Assembly (NCBI GenBank): GCA_001580565.1
Contig: LRBF01000028.1
Span: 1 to 64,000, forward strand
DNA length: 64,000 nucleotides
Source of the DNA: Caballeronia megalochromosomata
Lineage (GTDB): Bacteria; Pseudomonadota; Gammaproteobacteria; Burkholderiales; Burkholderiaceae
Direction: 5' to 3'
The notes under the pieces are model-generated. The model searched no databases, was not told the origin of the DNA, and saw only the letters and a list, made by a program, of their open reading frames with translations. A program made the position numbers and the translations under genes. Shown here in pieces: positions 7,269 to 15,069 of this stretch (position 1 is the stretch's first letter; each line of letters opens with the position of its first letter).

Positions 7269-8738
7269 ATGGTCCAGTTGAACAAGGCTTCGTCGGGCGC
7301 GCTCGGCACGGGGCAGCGCATTTACGCGCTGCTGCGCGCCCAGATCGCCGACGGAACACTGCCCGCAGGCGCGCCCGTACCCTCCACGCGCGCGCTCGCG
7401 GCGGATCTCGGCGTCTCGCGCACCACGGTCACATCGGCTTACGAGCAACTCGCGGCCGAAGGCTTTCTGGTCATCTCCGCGGGACGCGTCGCCCGCGTCG
7501 CCACGCCGCCGATGCCCCTCGCGCCGCCCGGCCCCGCGCGCGCCGCCCGCGCCTCGCCTTCGCTGTCCGGCTACGGCCGGCGCGTCGCTGACCTGCCCAT
7601 GCCCGTCTTCGCGCCGGCGAAGTCGGGCAGCATCGACTTCCTGTACGGCGCGGTGTCGGCGCGCGACTTCCCTTCCCTGATCTGGAAACGGGCGTATCAG
7701 ACCGAGTTGCGGCATCAGCCGGACAGCCTTTACTACGTCGCACCTGAAGGCGACGCCTCGTTGCGGCGCGCGCTGCAGGCGTATCTGGGCCGGGCGCGCG
7801 GACTCGTCTGCGACAGTGAGCAGATCGTCGTGGTGAACGGCACGCAGCAGGCGCTCGATCTCTGCGCGCGCGTCCTGCTCGATGCCGGCAATGCCTTCGC
7901 GTTCGAAGACCCCGGCTATCTGATCGCGCGTCATTGCTTCGAAGCGTCGGGCGGCGTGCCGCTGCCGGTTCCCGTCGACGAACACGGTCTCGACACGCGC
8001 CGCCTTCCCGCGGACGGCCGCGCGCGGCTCGCTTACGTGACGCCGTCGCATCAGTTTCCGCTGGGCGGCGTGCTGCCGGTCGGACGCCGGCTCGAACTGC
8101 TCGACTGGGCGCAACGGCACGATGCCTGGATCATCGAGGACGACTACGATGGCGAGTTCCGTTACGGCCAGCGCCCGATCGATGCATTGCAATCGATCGA
8201 TTCGAATGGCCGCGTGATCTACATCGGCACGTTCTCCAAGGCGCTCTCGCCGCATCTCCGGCTGGGTTACATGATCCTGCCGCACGACCTCGTGCCGGTG
8301 TTCCGTCAGGCCAAAAGGCTGAGCGACCGTCATTGCGCGGTTATCGACCAGCGCGTGCTCGCTTCCCTGATCGAGGGCGGCGTGTATGAACGTCACGTGC
8401 GGCGCGTGCGGCGGGAATACGAACGGCGTCGCGCCGCGTTGCTCGATGCCATCGCGCATCTTCTGCCGCGTAGTGCGCAAGTGACCGGCACGGCCGCCGG
8501 GCTGCATATCACGCTGTGGCTGCCGTTTCTCGATTCGAACGATGAGGCCGCGCTTATGGCTGCCGCGCGGGATTTGGGCGTGGGTGTCTATCCGGTGTCG
8601 CCGCTTTATGCCGCGCCGAAGGTTGCGGCGCAGACCCGGCCCGCTGGGCTGATCCTCGGCTACGCGAGCGTGCCGGTCGATGAGATCCGCAAAGGCATTC
8701 GAATTCTCGCCGGGGTGATCGGGCATCTGACACGTTGA
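7269..8738 (+). CDS. MocR/PdxR-type GntR regulator with aminotransferase-like domain
   Basis: A 489-aa two-domain regulator. Residues ~10-80 are a GntR winged helix (IADGTLPAGAPVPSTRALAADLGVSR, then TTVTSAYEQLAAEGF). Residues ~120-489 are a fold-type-I aminotransferase-like effector domain, with the PLP-lysine motif GTFSKALSPHLRLGY and EDDYDGEFRY upstream. Such proteins sense pyridoxal phosphate or amines. The ATG at 7269 was chosen because it starts just before the HTH; an in-frame upstream start at 7188 adds 27 unconserved residues. The target is probably the divergent PaiB gene, itself or both. Confidence 0.9.
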   Translation: MVQLNKASSGALGTGQRIYALLRAQIADGTLPAGAPVPSTRALAADLGVSRTTVTSAYEQLAAEGFLVISAGRVARVATPPMPLAPPGPARAARASPSLSGYGRRVADLPMPVFAPAKSGSIDFLYGAVSARDFPSLIWKRAYQTELRHQPDSLYYVAPEGDASLRRALQAYLGRARGLVCDSEQIVVVNGTQQALDLCARVLLDAGNAFAFEDPGYLIARHCFEASGGVPLPVPVDEHGLDTRRLPADGRARLAYVTPSHQFPLGGVLPVGRRLELLDWAQRHDAWIIEDDYDGEFRYGQRPIDALQSIDSNGRVIYIGTFSKALSPHLRLGYMILPHDLVPVFRQAKRLSDRHCAVIDQRVLASLIEGGVYERHVRRVRREYERRRAALLDAIAHLLPRSAQVTGTAAGLHITLWLPFLDSNDEAALMAAARDLGVGVYPVSPLYAAPKVAAQTRPAGLILGYASVPVDEIRKGIRILAGVIGHLTR

Positions 8739-8811
8739 AGCGCTTTCACTTTGTATTCCCGACCCACCCGTCCTATTCTGAATCTCGGTCAATAACGACG
8801 GGAACAAGACC

Positions 8812-10434
8812 ATGCGCGCGCGAATCCTGGCTGTCCCGTTGCTGGTCGCATCCAGCCTTCTCGCCGCGAGTTGCGGCGGCGGTTCGTCGGACGATCCCAT
8901 CACCCAGGTGATGAAGCAGCCGCGCTACACCAGCGCGAACTCGCAATGGTCGATGGTCGTGATGGACGCCGTTACCGGCGAAACGCTCGCGGCGCTGCAG
9001 CCGGACGTGCTTTCGTTCACCGGCTCCGTGCGCAAGCTCTACTCGGTGGGCAGCGCGCTCAACACGATCGGTGCGGATCATCGCTTCGAAACGCCGGTCT
9101 ATCGCAACGGCGCGCTCGACGCATCGGGCAAGCTCACGGGCGATCTCATCCTGAAGGCTTCCGGCGATCTGACCTTCGGCGGTCGCCAGAAACCCGATGG
9201 CACCATCGACTTCACCGACTTCGATCACAACGAGGCGCGCGCCTTCGACGGCGCGATCCTGACGCCGGAAGATCCGCTGACGGCCGTGAACCAGCTCGCG
9301 CAACAGGTCAGAGCGGCGGGGATCACGTCGGTCAGCGGCGATGTCATCGTCGACGACAGGCTTTTCGACGCGTTTCGCGTGCCCAACGGCAACGTGCTCA
9401 TCTCGCCGATCCTCGTGAACGAAAACGTGATCGACGTGACGCTCGCGCCCACGTCCGCCGGGCAGCCCGGCCAGCTCGACTGGCGTCCGCGCACGAGCGC
9501 GATGACCATGCAGGGCACGACGCTCACGACAGCGGCGTCGAGCGCGGCGGACATCGTCACGTCGGGCGATGCGTTCGATGAAGGCCCGCTCAGTTGTCTC
9601 GCCGCACCGGGCTGTCACGGCACGATCTCGGGCGAAGCGAGCCTCGCCACGTCCGCGACGATCCCGATGGGCTACACATCGCCGCTCGTCGGCAACAATT
9701 TGTACGTCAGCAACCTGCGTGTGGAAGATCCGCCCTCGTTCGCGCGCACCGCCTTCATCGACGCGCTGGCGCGCGCGGGCGTCACCGTCTCGGCGCCCGC
9801 GGTTCAGCCCAACGACCGAAACAGGCTGCCATCGGCGCAAAGCTATACGAGCGCGACGCAGGTGGCGAGCTTCACGTCGCTGCCCTACTCCGAGATCGCC
9901 AAACTGATTCTCAAGGTGAGCCTGAACACCGGAGCCAACCTGAGCCTCATGTATCAAGGTCTCGCGCAGGGCGCGCGCACCGTCGATGCCGCGCTCGTCA
10001 CCGAGCGTCAGTATCTGACGGGCACGCTCGGCATCGACGGCGCCGGCTTCAACTTTCCGACGAACGGCAGCGGCTCGCCCGACAGCCGCGCGAGCGCGCG
10101 CACGACCGCGACGCTGCTCACCGTGATGAGCCGCCTGCCGATCTATCCGGTATATCGCGACGCGTTGTCGATTCTGGGCATCGACGGCTCGCTTGCGGCG
10201 ATCGGCCGGGACGTCGTCGGCAAGGAGCACATCAGGGTGAAGAGCGGCGCGACCGTGACCAACGGTCAGATGATCGCGATGAACATGGCGGGCTACATGG
10301 ATGCGAAGAGCGGGCGGCGTCTCGCCTATGCGCTCTTCGTCAACAACGCCGGCCCGGTCGAGGCGCTCACCGACACGCTCGCAGTCTTCGACGACGAAGC
10401 GAAGATACTCGGCATCATCTGGGCGCGGTATTGA
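8812..10434 (+). CDS. dacB: D-alanyl-D-alanine carboxypeptidase/endopeptidase, PBP4 (DacB) family lipoprotein
   Basis: A 540-aa class C penicillin-binding protein that trims or cleaves peptidoglycan cross-links. The active-site SxxK lies in GSVRKLYSVG (about residue 66), the SxN motif in LKVSLNTGANLSLMY, and the KTG equivalent is KSG in HIRVKSGATVTNG. The N-terminus is a signal peptide ending LLAASC followed by a GGGSS linker, so it should be lipid-anchored rather than soluble periplasmic as in E. coli. It is monocistronic between MocR and the convergent MerR gene (6 bp apart). The family is certain; the choice between carboxypeptidase and endopeptidase is not. Confidence 0.85.
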   Translation: MRARILAVPLLVASSLLAASCGGGSSDDPITQVMKQPRYTSANSQWSMVVMDAVTGETLAALQPDVLSFTGSVRKLYSVGSALNTIGADHRFETPVYRNGALDASGKLTGDLILKASGDLTFGGRQKPDGTIDFTDFDHNEARAFDGAILTPEDPLTAVNQLAQQVRAAGITSVSGDVIVDDRLFDAFRVPNGNVLISPILVNENVIDVTLAPTSAGQPGQLDWRPRTSAMTMQGTTLTTAASSAADIVTSGDAFDEGPLSCLAAPGCHGTISGEASLATSATIPMGYTSPLVGNNLYVSNLRVEDPPSFARTAFIDALARAGVTVSAPAVQPNDRNRLPSAQSYTSATQVASFTSLPYSEIAKLILKVSLNTGANLSLMYQGLAQGARTVDAALVTERQYLTGTLGIDGAGFNFPTNGSGSPDSRASARTTATLLTVMSRLPIYPVYRDALSILGIDGSLAAIGRDVVGKEHIRVKSGATVTNGQMIAMNMAGYMDAKSGRRLAYALFVNNAGPVEALTDTLAVFDDEAKILGIIWARY

Positions 10435-10440
10435 GACGCT

Positions 10441-11469
10441 TCACGCGGTGCTTTCGAGACGCCTCATCGCGTCGCGCATGAAGCCGAGCAATGCCTCGTT
10501 CGTCCACGAGCCTTTCGTCAGCTCCGGTTCGTTCTGCAACGCATGCCGGATCTTCGCGTGCGTCGCGCGATCGTCGCCCGCGTAGCTGCGAAAGAGCGTC
10601 ATCCAGCGTCGCGCCAGTTCCTGCGCACGCGGCGAATCGGGCGTCGCGCCCTCATCGATCGCATCGCGGACATCGGCCATCAGCTCCGGCCACGCCATCG
10701 CGTGCCTGCCGTAGTTCTCGCGCAGGAAGCGGAACTCCGCCGGCGACAGATAGCGCTCGTAAATCGCGATCTTCGTCGCCGAGAAAGCGCGGATCACGTA
10801 GTCCCGCATTTCAGGCGATATGCCGATGCTCGCCTGCATCGACGGCTCGTTGTCGTGCATGCGGTTTAGCTTCGCGAGCAGGCGCGGATCGTCGTTCGTA
10901 TCGCGCGCGAGCAGCGTCATCCAGCGGTCGGCGAGTGCGCGGGCACGCGCGTCGTCGGCCGGCACGCCTGTGTCCATCAAGCCGCGTACATCGGCGATGA
11001 GCGCGGTCCATTCGGATGACTGCGTGTGCGTGTTGCGGTACATCGGCAGGCGGTCGAGTTCTTCGGGCGAAAAGTAGCGGTCGAACATCGTCATCAACTC
11101 CAGCGTATTGAGCCAGTCGGCCAGCTCGGGCTCCTTGCCGTCGATCAGCATGCCGCGCAGATCGCCCAGGCGGTCGCGCAGGCGCGCCGCCTTCTCGATC
11201 TGACGATCGAGCATGACGATCTGCCGCGCGATGAGCTCGGCAAGAGGCGTATCGGGCTGGGAGAGATAAGCGCCGATGTCGGCAAGCGAAAGGCCGAAGC
11301 CGCGCAACGCCTGGATCCGGTGAAGCCGGGCGATGTCGTCGCGGTTGTACAGCCGGTAGCCGTTATCGGCGCGCGCTGAAGGCGTGAGCAGGCCAATGGC
11401 GTCGTAGTGATGCAACGTGCGGACGGTCAGTCCGCTCTTCTTCGCCAGTTCTCCTGTTTTCAACAGCAT
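10441..11469 (-). CDS. MerR-family regulator with two tandem TipAS-like domains
   Basis: A 342-aa protein. Residues 1-70 are a MerR helix-turn-helix (TGELAKKSGLTVRTLHHYDAIGLL, shown here only as a reference to its position, then GYRLYNRDDIARL) and a coiled-coil dimerisation helix follows to ~115. Two homologous helical modules of about 100 residues follow: the first starts at MFDRYFSPEELDRL, the second at IYERYLSPAEFRFL. Both carry an xxxW.LxADVRxxxD segment and an ARxLARRWMTL helix. They resemble TipAS, the thiopeptide/drug-binding domain. Its own promoter (11498-11528) has the MerR geometry, so ligand-activated autoregulation is expected. Confidence 0.87.
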   Translation of the reverse strand: MLLKTGELAKKSGLTVRTLHHYDAIGLLTPSARADNGYRLYNRDDIARLHRIQALRGFGLSLADIGAYLSQPDTPLAELIARQIVMLDRQIEKAARLRDRLGDLRGMLIDGKEPELADWLNTLELMTMFDRYFSPEELDRLPMYRNTHTQSSEWTALIADVRGLMDTGVPADDARARALADRWMTLLARDTNDDPRLLAKLNRMHDNEPSMQASIGISPEMRDYVIRAFSATKIAIYERYLSPAEFRFLRENYGRHAMAWPELMADVRDAIDEGATPDSPRAQELARRWMTLFRSYAGDDRATHAKIRHALQNEPELTKGSWTNEALLGFMRDAMRRLESTA

Positions 11470-11497
11470 GCGAGCCTCCGTTCAGTGCGCACGATGG

Positions 11498-11528
11498 AGG
11501 CTAGAACCTTACGCTACGTGAGGGTCAA
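11498..11528 (-). promoter_or_regulatory. MerR-type promoter with 19-bp spacer
   Basis: On the minus strand, TTGACC (11528-11523) is followed after 19 bp by TAGCCT (11503-11498). The spacer is filled by the dyad CCTCACG-TAG-CGTAAGG (11523-11507), symmetric except for one pair. An over-long spacer with a central dyad is the known layout of MerR-activated promoters. It lies directly upstream of the MerR/TipAS gene, and the -35 overlaps the last codons of alr. Confidence 0.75.
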
Positions 11529-12628
11529 GCGGAATGTGCCTGCGCCTCGTTCGTCACGCCGGCGTCGATGCACACGGGCACGCGCCGCGCGAGCGCGCAC
11601 ATCAGCTCGTAGCCGATCGTGCCGGACGACTCGGCCACTTCATCCACCCTGACGTGCTCGCCCCACAACTCCACACGTGAACCGATGCCCGCCGCCGGGC
11701 ACGGCGTGAGATCGACAGTCAACATGTCCATCGACACGCGTCCGACGACGCGCGTGCGCACGCCGTCGACCATCACGGGCGTGCCCGTTGGCGCGTGGCG
11801 CGGATAGCCATCCGCGTAGCCGCATGCCACCACGCCGATTCTCATCGCGCTATCCGCCCTGAAGGTGCGACCATAGCCGATCGTCTCGTTCGCTTCGAGC
11901 GTCTGCACGCCGATGATGCGGCTTTCGAGCGTCATCGCCGCGCGCAACGGGAAGCCTTCGATGTCGCGCGCGCGGCCCGTCGGCGACGCGCCGTAGAGGA
12001 TCGTGCCGGGCCGCACCCAGTCGCGATGCGCGCGCGGATGCCACAGCACCGCCGCCGAATTCGACAGCGAGCGCGTGCCCGGCAGATTGCGCGTGGCGGC
12101 ATCGAATTCGTCGATCTGCCAGTCGATCGCGCCATCGTCCGCGTTCGCGAAGTGGCTCATCAGGCCGATCGAGCCGATCGCCTCGATGCCCGACGCACGT
12201 TCCCACGCCGCCTCGAACGCGCCCGGCCGGTAGCCGAGCCGGTTCATGCCCGAGTTCATTTTCAACTGGACATTGATGCGTTCGGCCGGCCGCGCGGCTT
12301 TCAGCAACGCGAGTTGTTCGTCGCAATGAACCGTCACCGTGAGGCGATGACGGTCCGCCGTGTCCACGTCGGCAGGCTCGAAAATGCCTTCGAGCAGCAG
12401 GATCGGCTTCGTCCAGCCGAGTTCGCGCACGCGCACGGCTTCGTCGAGATCGAGCAGCGCGATGCCGTCCGCGTCCGCGAGCGCCGGATAGATGCGCTCG
12501 ATGCCGTGACCGTAGGCATTCGCCTTGATCACGGACCAGACGCGCGAGGACGGCGCCGTGCGTTTGACGAGCCGGAGATTCTGACGAACGGCGTCGAGAT
12601 GAATATGCGCGGAAATCGGACGTGGCAT
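11525..12628 (-). CDS. alr: Alanine racemase
   Basis: A 367-aa PLP-dependent racemase that interconverts L- and D-alanine for peptidoglycan. The PLP lysine is Lys35 in [10 protein letters not shown], the substrate tyrosine lies in ETIGYGRTF, and DMLTVDLT and GxxVELWG are family motifs. The N-terminus [20 protein letters not shown] is standard. The stop lies just beyond the MerR gene's promoter, in the same orientation and 55 bp upstream of that gene. Burkholderia-group genomes often carry two racemases (alr and catabolic dadX); the sequence alone does not decide which this is. Confidence 0.93.
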   Translation of the reverse strand: MPRPISAHIHLDAVRQNLRLVKRTAPSSRVWSVIKANAYGHGIERIYPALADADGIALLDLDEAVRVRELGWTKPILLLEGIFEPADVDTADRHRLTVTVHCDEQLALLKAARPAERINVQLKMNSGMNRLGYRPGAFEAAWERASGIEAIGSIGLMSHFANADDGAIDWQIDEFDAATRNLPGTRSLSNSAAVLWHPRAHRDWVRPGTILYGASPTGRARDIEGFPLRAAMTLESRIIGVQTLEANETIGYGRTFRADSAMRIGVVACGYADGYPRHAPTGTPVMVDGVRTRVVGRVSMDMLTVDLTPCPAAGIGSRVELWGEHVRVDEVAESSGTIGYELMCALARRVPVCIDAGVTNEAQAHSA

Positions 12629-12802
12629 GACGTGCTGGATTTTGGGTTGAAGGCAGTGGATTGATGAATCGTATCGATCAAATGGCAGTGGTTGTTATTT
12701 TATTTCTGCAGATTTTTAGTCGATACACCTGCCGCCCTCGAAGCCATTCCAGCGCGCTTCGGGGTATCTTGTCGCTCATGTCGCGCCGCCGAGGAACTCG
12801 CC

Positions 12803-13231
12803 ATGAACGACGCCCGCCGTCTCGCCTGTCTGCGTATCGTGCTCGTTATCGTCGGGCTGATCGCGCTGTTCGGCATCTATCCGCTGATGCTGCTCTGGCC
12901 TTCGGGATGGGCGTGGGAAAGCGGCCACGCGGGTCCCTCGGAATATGCGCTGATGATCGTCGGCATCTATGCGACCCTCGGCGTGTTCCTGCTCATCGCA
13001 TCACGCGAACCGATGCGGCATCTGAGCCTCATCTGGTTCACGGTGTGGTCGAGCGTCGTGCACGGCGCGATCATGGCCGTGCAATCGTTCGGGGGCGCGG
13101 GACATCTCGGTCACCTCGCGGGCGATGTGCCCGCGCTTTTCATCGTCGCCGCCGCGCTCGCCGTCTTCACGCCGCGCGGCGGCAAGGCGCGCATGCTCAG
13201 TTCAGATAGCCGAGATGCTCGGCCAGAATGA
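12803..13231 (+). CDS. Small four-helix membrane protein of unknown function
   Basis: A 142-aa protein with four hydrophobic segments: [20 protein letters not shown] near residue 10, [37 protein letters not shown], and [14 protein letters not shown]. The conserved-looking [12 protein letters not shown] follows the first helix. It resembles uncharacterised small integral membrane proteins annotated as DUF families (possibly DUF6632). Start ATG 12803 follows GAGGAACTCGCC. Its last 12 codons overlap the 3' end of mntP on the other strand. No function is assigned. Confidence 0.75.
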   Translation: MNDARRLACLRIVLVIVGLIALFGIYPLMLLWPSGWAWESGHAGPSEYALMIVGIYATLGVFLLIASREPMRHLSLIWFTVWSSVVHGAIMAVQSFGGAGHLGHLAGDVPALFIVAAALAVFTPRGGKARMLSSDSRDARPE

Positions 13232-13766
13232 CGCTGCCGACGCCGATCAGAATCAGCCCGCCGACGATCTCCGCGCGCTTGCCGATCGTCGCGCCGACCA
13301 GCCGGCCGACCATCACGCCGATCGTGACCATCAGCATGGTCGCGAAGCCGATGGTCGCCGCCGTCGAGAAGATATCGACATCGATGAACGCGAGGCCCGC
13401 GCCGACCGCCATCGCGTCGATGCTGGTCGCGAAACCGGTCAGCGCGAGCACCCAGAACGAATGCGAGTTGGGCTTTTCCTCGTCGTGGGCCGCGCTGCCG
13501 AAGCCTTCGCGGATCATGCGCGCGCCGAGCAGGAACAGCAGGCCGAACGCGATCCAGTGATCCCAGGCCGTCACGTACTGCGCGGCCACCTTGCCGAGAC
13601 CCCAGCCGACGAGCGGCGTCAACGCCTCGATCACGCCGAAGATCACGCCGGTCTTCAACGCTTCCGCGATGCGCGGCTTGTGCAGGGTCGCGCCTTTGCC
13701 GACCGCGGCGGCGAAGGCGTCGGTGGACATGGCGAAGGCTAGAAATAGGGTGGAGGCGAGGTTCAT
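13197..13766 (-). CDS. mntP: Manganese efflux pump MntP
   Basis: A 189-aa, six-helix inner-membrane protein. It opens [25 protein letters not shown] with the conserved MSTDAFA motif. The second half carries the matching [17 protein letters not shown], so the two halves show the known MntP internal repeat with acidic residues in the helices. The family exports Mn2+ to prevent toxicity. The start chosen is MNLAS; a longer frame would extend through the riboswitch. Regulation is very likely by the yybP-ykoY element immediately upstream. Confidence 0.95.
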   Translation of the reverse strand: MNLASTLFLAFAMSTDAFAAAVGKGATLHKPRIAEALKTGVIFGVIEALTPLVGWGLGKVAAQYVTAWDHWIAFGLLFLLGARMIREGFGSAAHDEEKPNSHSFWVLALTGFATSIDAMAVGAGLAFIDVDIFSTAATIGFATMLMVTIGVMVGRLVGATIGKRAEIVGGLILIGVGSVILAEHLGYLN

Positions 13767-13834
13767 CGAGTAGCGCTCTGGTCGGGCAAGATGGAACGAC
13801 AGAACGCGCGCCCGACCGGTCGCGAATTCTGTCG

Positions 13835-13945
13835 ATGGTCTTGCCAACCTTTGATGGTTGCCCATGCCACGGTCCGAACGACCGAGCGTGTTGACATGGG
13901 CACTTTTCCGGAACGGAAAAGCCGGCTACTCCCCAGCGAAGAAAC
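13835..13945 (-). promoter_or_regulatory. yybP-ykoY manganese riboswitch upstream of mntP
   Basis: Read on the minus strand, the mntP leader contains the hallmark segments of this RNA in order: GCTGGGGAGTAGCC (13938-13924), GTCAACACGCTCGG, GGCATGGGCAACC, and GGTTGGCAAGACC (around 13837). This matches the known layout of conserved loops L1 and L3 joined by a three-way junction. Mn2+ binding is known to switch such leaders on. The aptamer ends about 70 nt before the mntP start, leaving room for an expression platform. The opposite strand shows TTGACA-like text here that is only the complement of aptamer sequence. Confidence 0.9.
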
Positions 13946-14060
13946 GTGAGCTTAACATGGCTTCGCGGCCGTTCCTGCGTCATGCCGTCCGCTTAAGGTA
14001 CAGTGATCAAGCAATGCCGCCGTTCTCACCTCATGCAGACAGCACCGTGAAGGAGGCACC

Positions 14061-14507
14061 ATGCAGGCAGGTCACCTCACTCAATCCGCCGCACGCGAGA
14101 CGGTCGAACGTCTCTATCGTGCGTTTTCCACGAAGGATGTCGCGCTCCTGCGGCAGGCCGTCACGGCCGACTGGGAGTACATCCCCGAGCCGCCCGGACA
14201 GAAGCCCGGTCCGGACCAGATGATCCCCATCTTCGAAGATCTCGCCACCGCGCTGCCCGACATGCGCATCGAGATTCTCGACATGCTGGTGCAGGACGAT
14301 CGCGTCGGCATCCGCGCGGAAGTGAGCGGCACGCAGTCCGGGCCGCTCCTGGGCATTGCCGCGACGAAGAAGCCGATCCGCTTCGCCATCCATTCGTTTC
14401 ACGAGCTGCGCGACGGCCTCGTGTCGAAAACCTGGCATCTCGAGGACTGGCTGAGCGTGTTCCGGCAACTCGACGCCGTGCCGCCGAAGGTCAATCCACC
14501 GGTCTAG
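14061..14507 (+). CDS. SnoaL-like/NTF2-fold protein (ester cyclase type)
   Basis: A 148-aa protein with an NTF2-like layout. An N-terminal helix (ARETVERLYRAFSTKDVALL) is followed by DWEYIPEPPGQKPGPDQ, then LATALPDMRIEILDMLVQDDRVGIRAEVSG, and a final strand pair including HSFHELRDGLVSKTWHLEDWLSV. This matches the SnoaL-like polyketide cyclase/ester cyclase group, most members of which have no known substrate. A strong AAGGAGG precedes the ATG. Its stop overlaps the convergent downstream gene by 4 bp. Function unknown. Confidence 0.8.
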   Translation: MQAGHLTQSAARETVERLYRAFSTKDVALLRQAVTADWEYIPEPPGQKPGPDQMIPIFEDLATALPDMRIEILDMLVQDDRVGIRAEVSGTQSGPLLGIAATKKPIRFAIHSFHELRDGLVSKTWHLEDWLSVFRQLDAVPPKVNPPV

Positions 14508-14992
14508 CCGCGCCGCATTCGCGTCCTTGCGCCCGGCAACGCGTTCGCGCGCAGGACGTGCTCCACGCACAATCCGACGAGCGTCGCGTCCAGCCGCTCC
14601 AGCGCGCGCGCCGCTTCGCGCAACGCGGGTACGTCGGTGCCGAACGAATCGAAGAAAAGCCAGTCGCGCTGCCGCGCCGCCACGCGCGCTTCCTGTGCGG
14701 CCGCGCTCAACTCGCGCATGCGCGCGAATCCCGCCGCGCGCGCCTTTTTCTCCAGCATGCCGACGAGCGCTTCGAGCGGCTGGGGCGCATCGCGCGCGAC
14801 GCTCGCGCGTGCGTCGTCGAAGAGCGATAGAAAACGCAGCACGCTGCCCTGCAGACGGCGATGCGCATCCACGAGATCGCGTATCGATTCGGCGCGCTCG
14901 TGATCGCGCGCCGCCTTCACGGTGATGATGGTCGCGCCGTACCCGCTCTCGGCCGGCGCGTGGCTGGGTGCGTCGATAGGTGGAGTCAGCAT
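14504..14992 (-). CDS. Hypothetical helical protein
   Basis: A 162-aa protein with no recognised family. It begins MLTPPIDAPSHAPAESGYG, then appears almost wholly helical (VKAARDHERAESIRDLVDAHRRL, cited by position ~25-48; later MLEKKARAAGFARMRELSAA). There are no membrane segments or cysteine motifs (one Cys near the end, LVGLCVEH). It is convergent with the SnoaL-like gene. The 24-bp palindrome at 15018-15041 sits directly in front of it and probably controls it. Confidence 0.65.
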   Translation of the reverse strand: MLTPPIDAPSHAPAESGYGATIITVKAARDHERAESIRDLVDAHRRLQGSVLRFLSLFDDARASVARDAPQPLEALVGMLEKKARAAGFARMRELSAAAQEARVAARQRDWLFFDSFGTDVPALREAARALERLDATLVGLCVEHVLRANALPGARTRMRRG

Positions 14993-15017
14993 GATGCCCG
15001 GTAACCAGAACGCGTTT

Positions 15018-15041
15018 CGTTATATATTTTAGAATATAACG
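15018..15041. promoter_or_regulatory. AT-rich palindromic operator
   Basis: The arms CGTTATAT (15018-15025) and ATATAACG (15034-15041) are perfect complements across an 8-bp AT-rich spacer. The site lies 26 bp before the start of the 162-aa gene on the minus strand and just after the 3' end of the beta-propeller gene. It stands out in a ~65% GC background. The shape resembles ArsR/BigR-type operators, but no such regulator is in the window. Assignment as an operator is inference. Confidence 0.55.
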
Positions 15042-15069
15042 CATCCCGATTCCGGTGCGCGATCCGCTG

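Noticed and set aside
7266..8903. 545-aa minus-strand frame opposite the MocR regulator
   Set aside because: Same reason; the MocR reading shows HTH and PLP-lysine motifs and the antisense frame shows none.
13880..13905. TTGACA-like -35 box on the plus strand upstream of the SnoaL-like gene
   Set aside because: It is the complement of the conserved riboswitch segment GTCAACAC and has no suitable -10.
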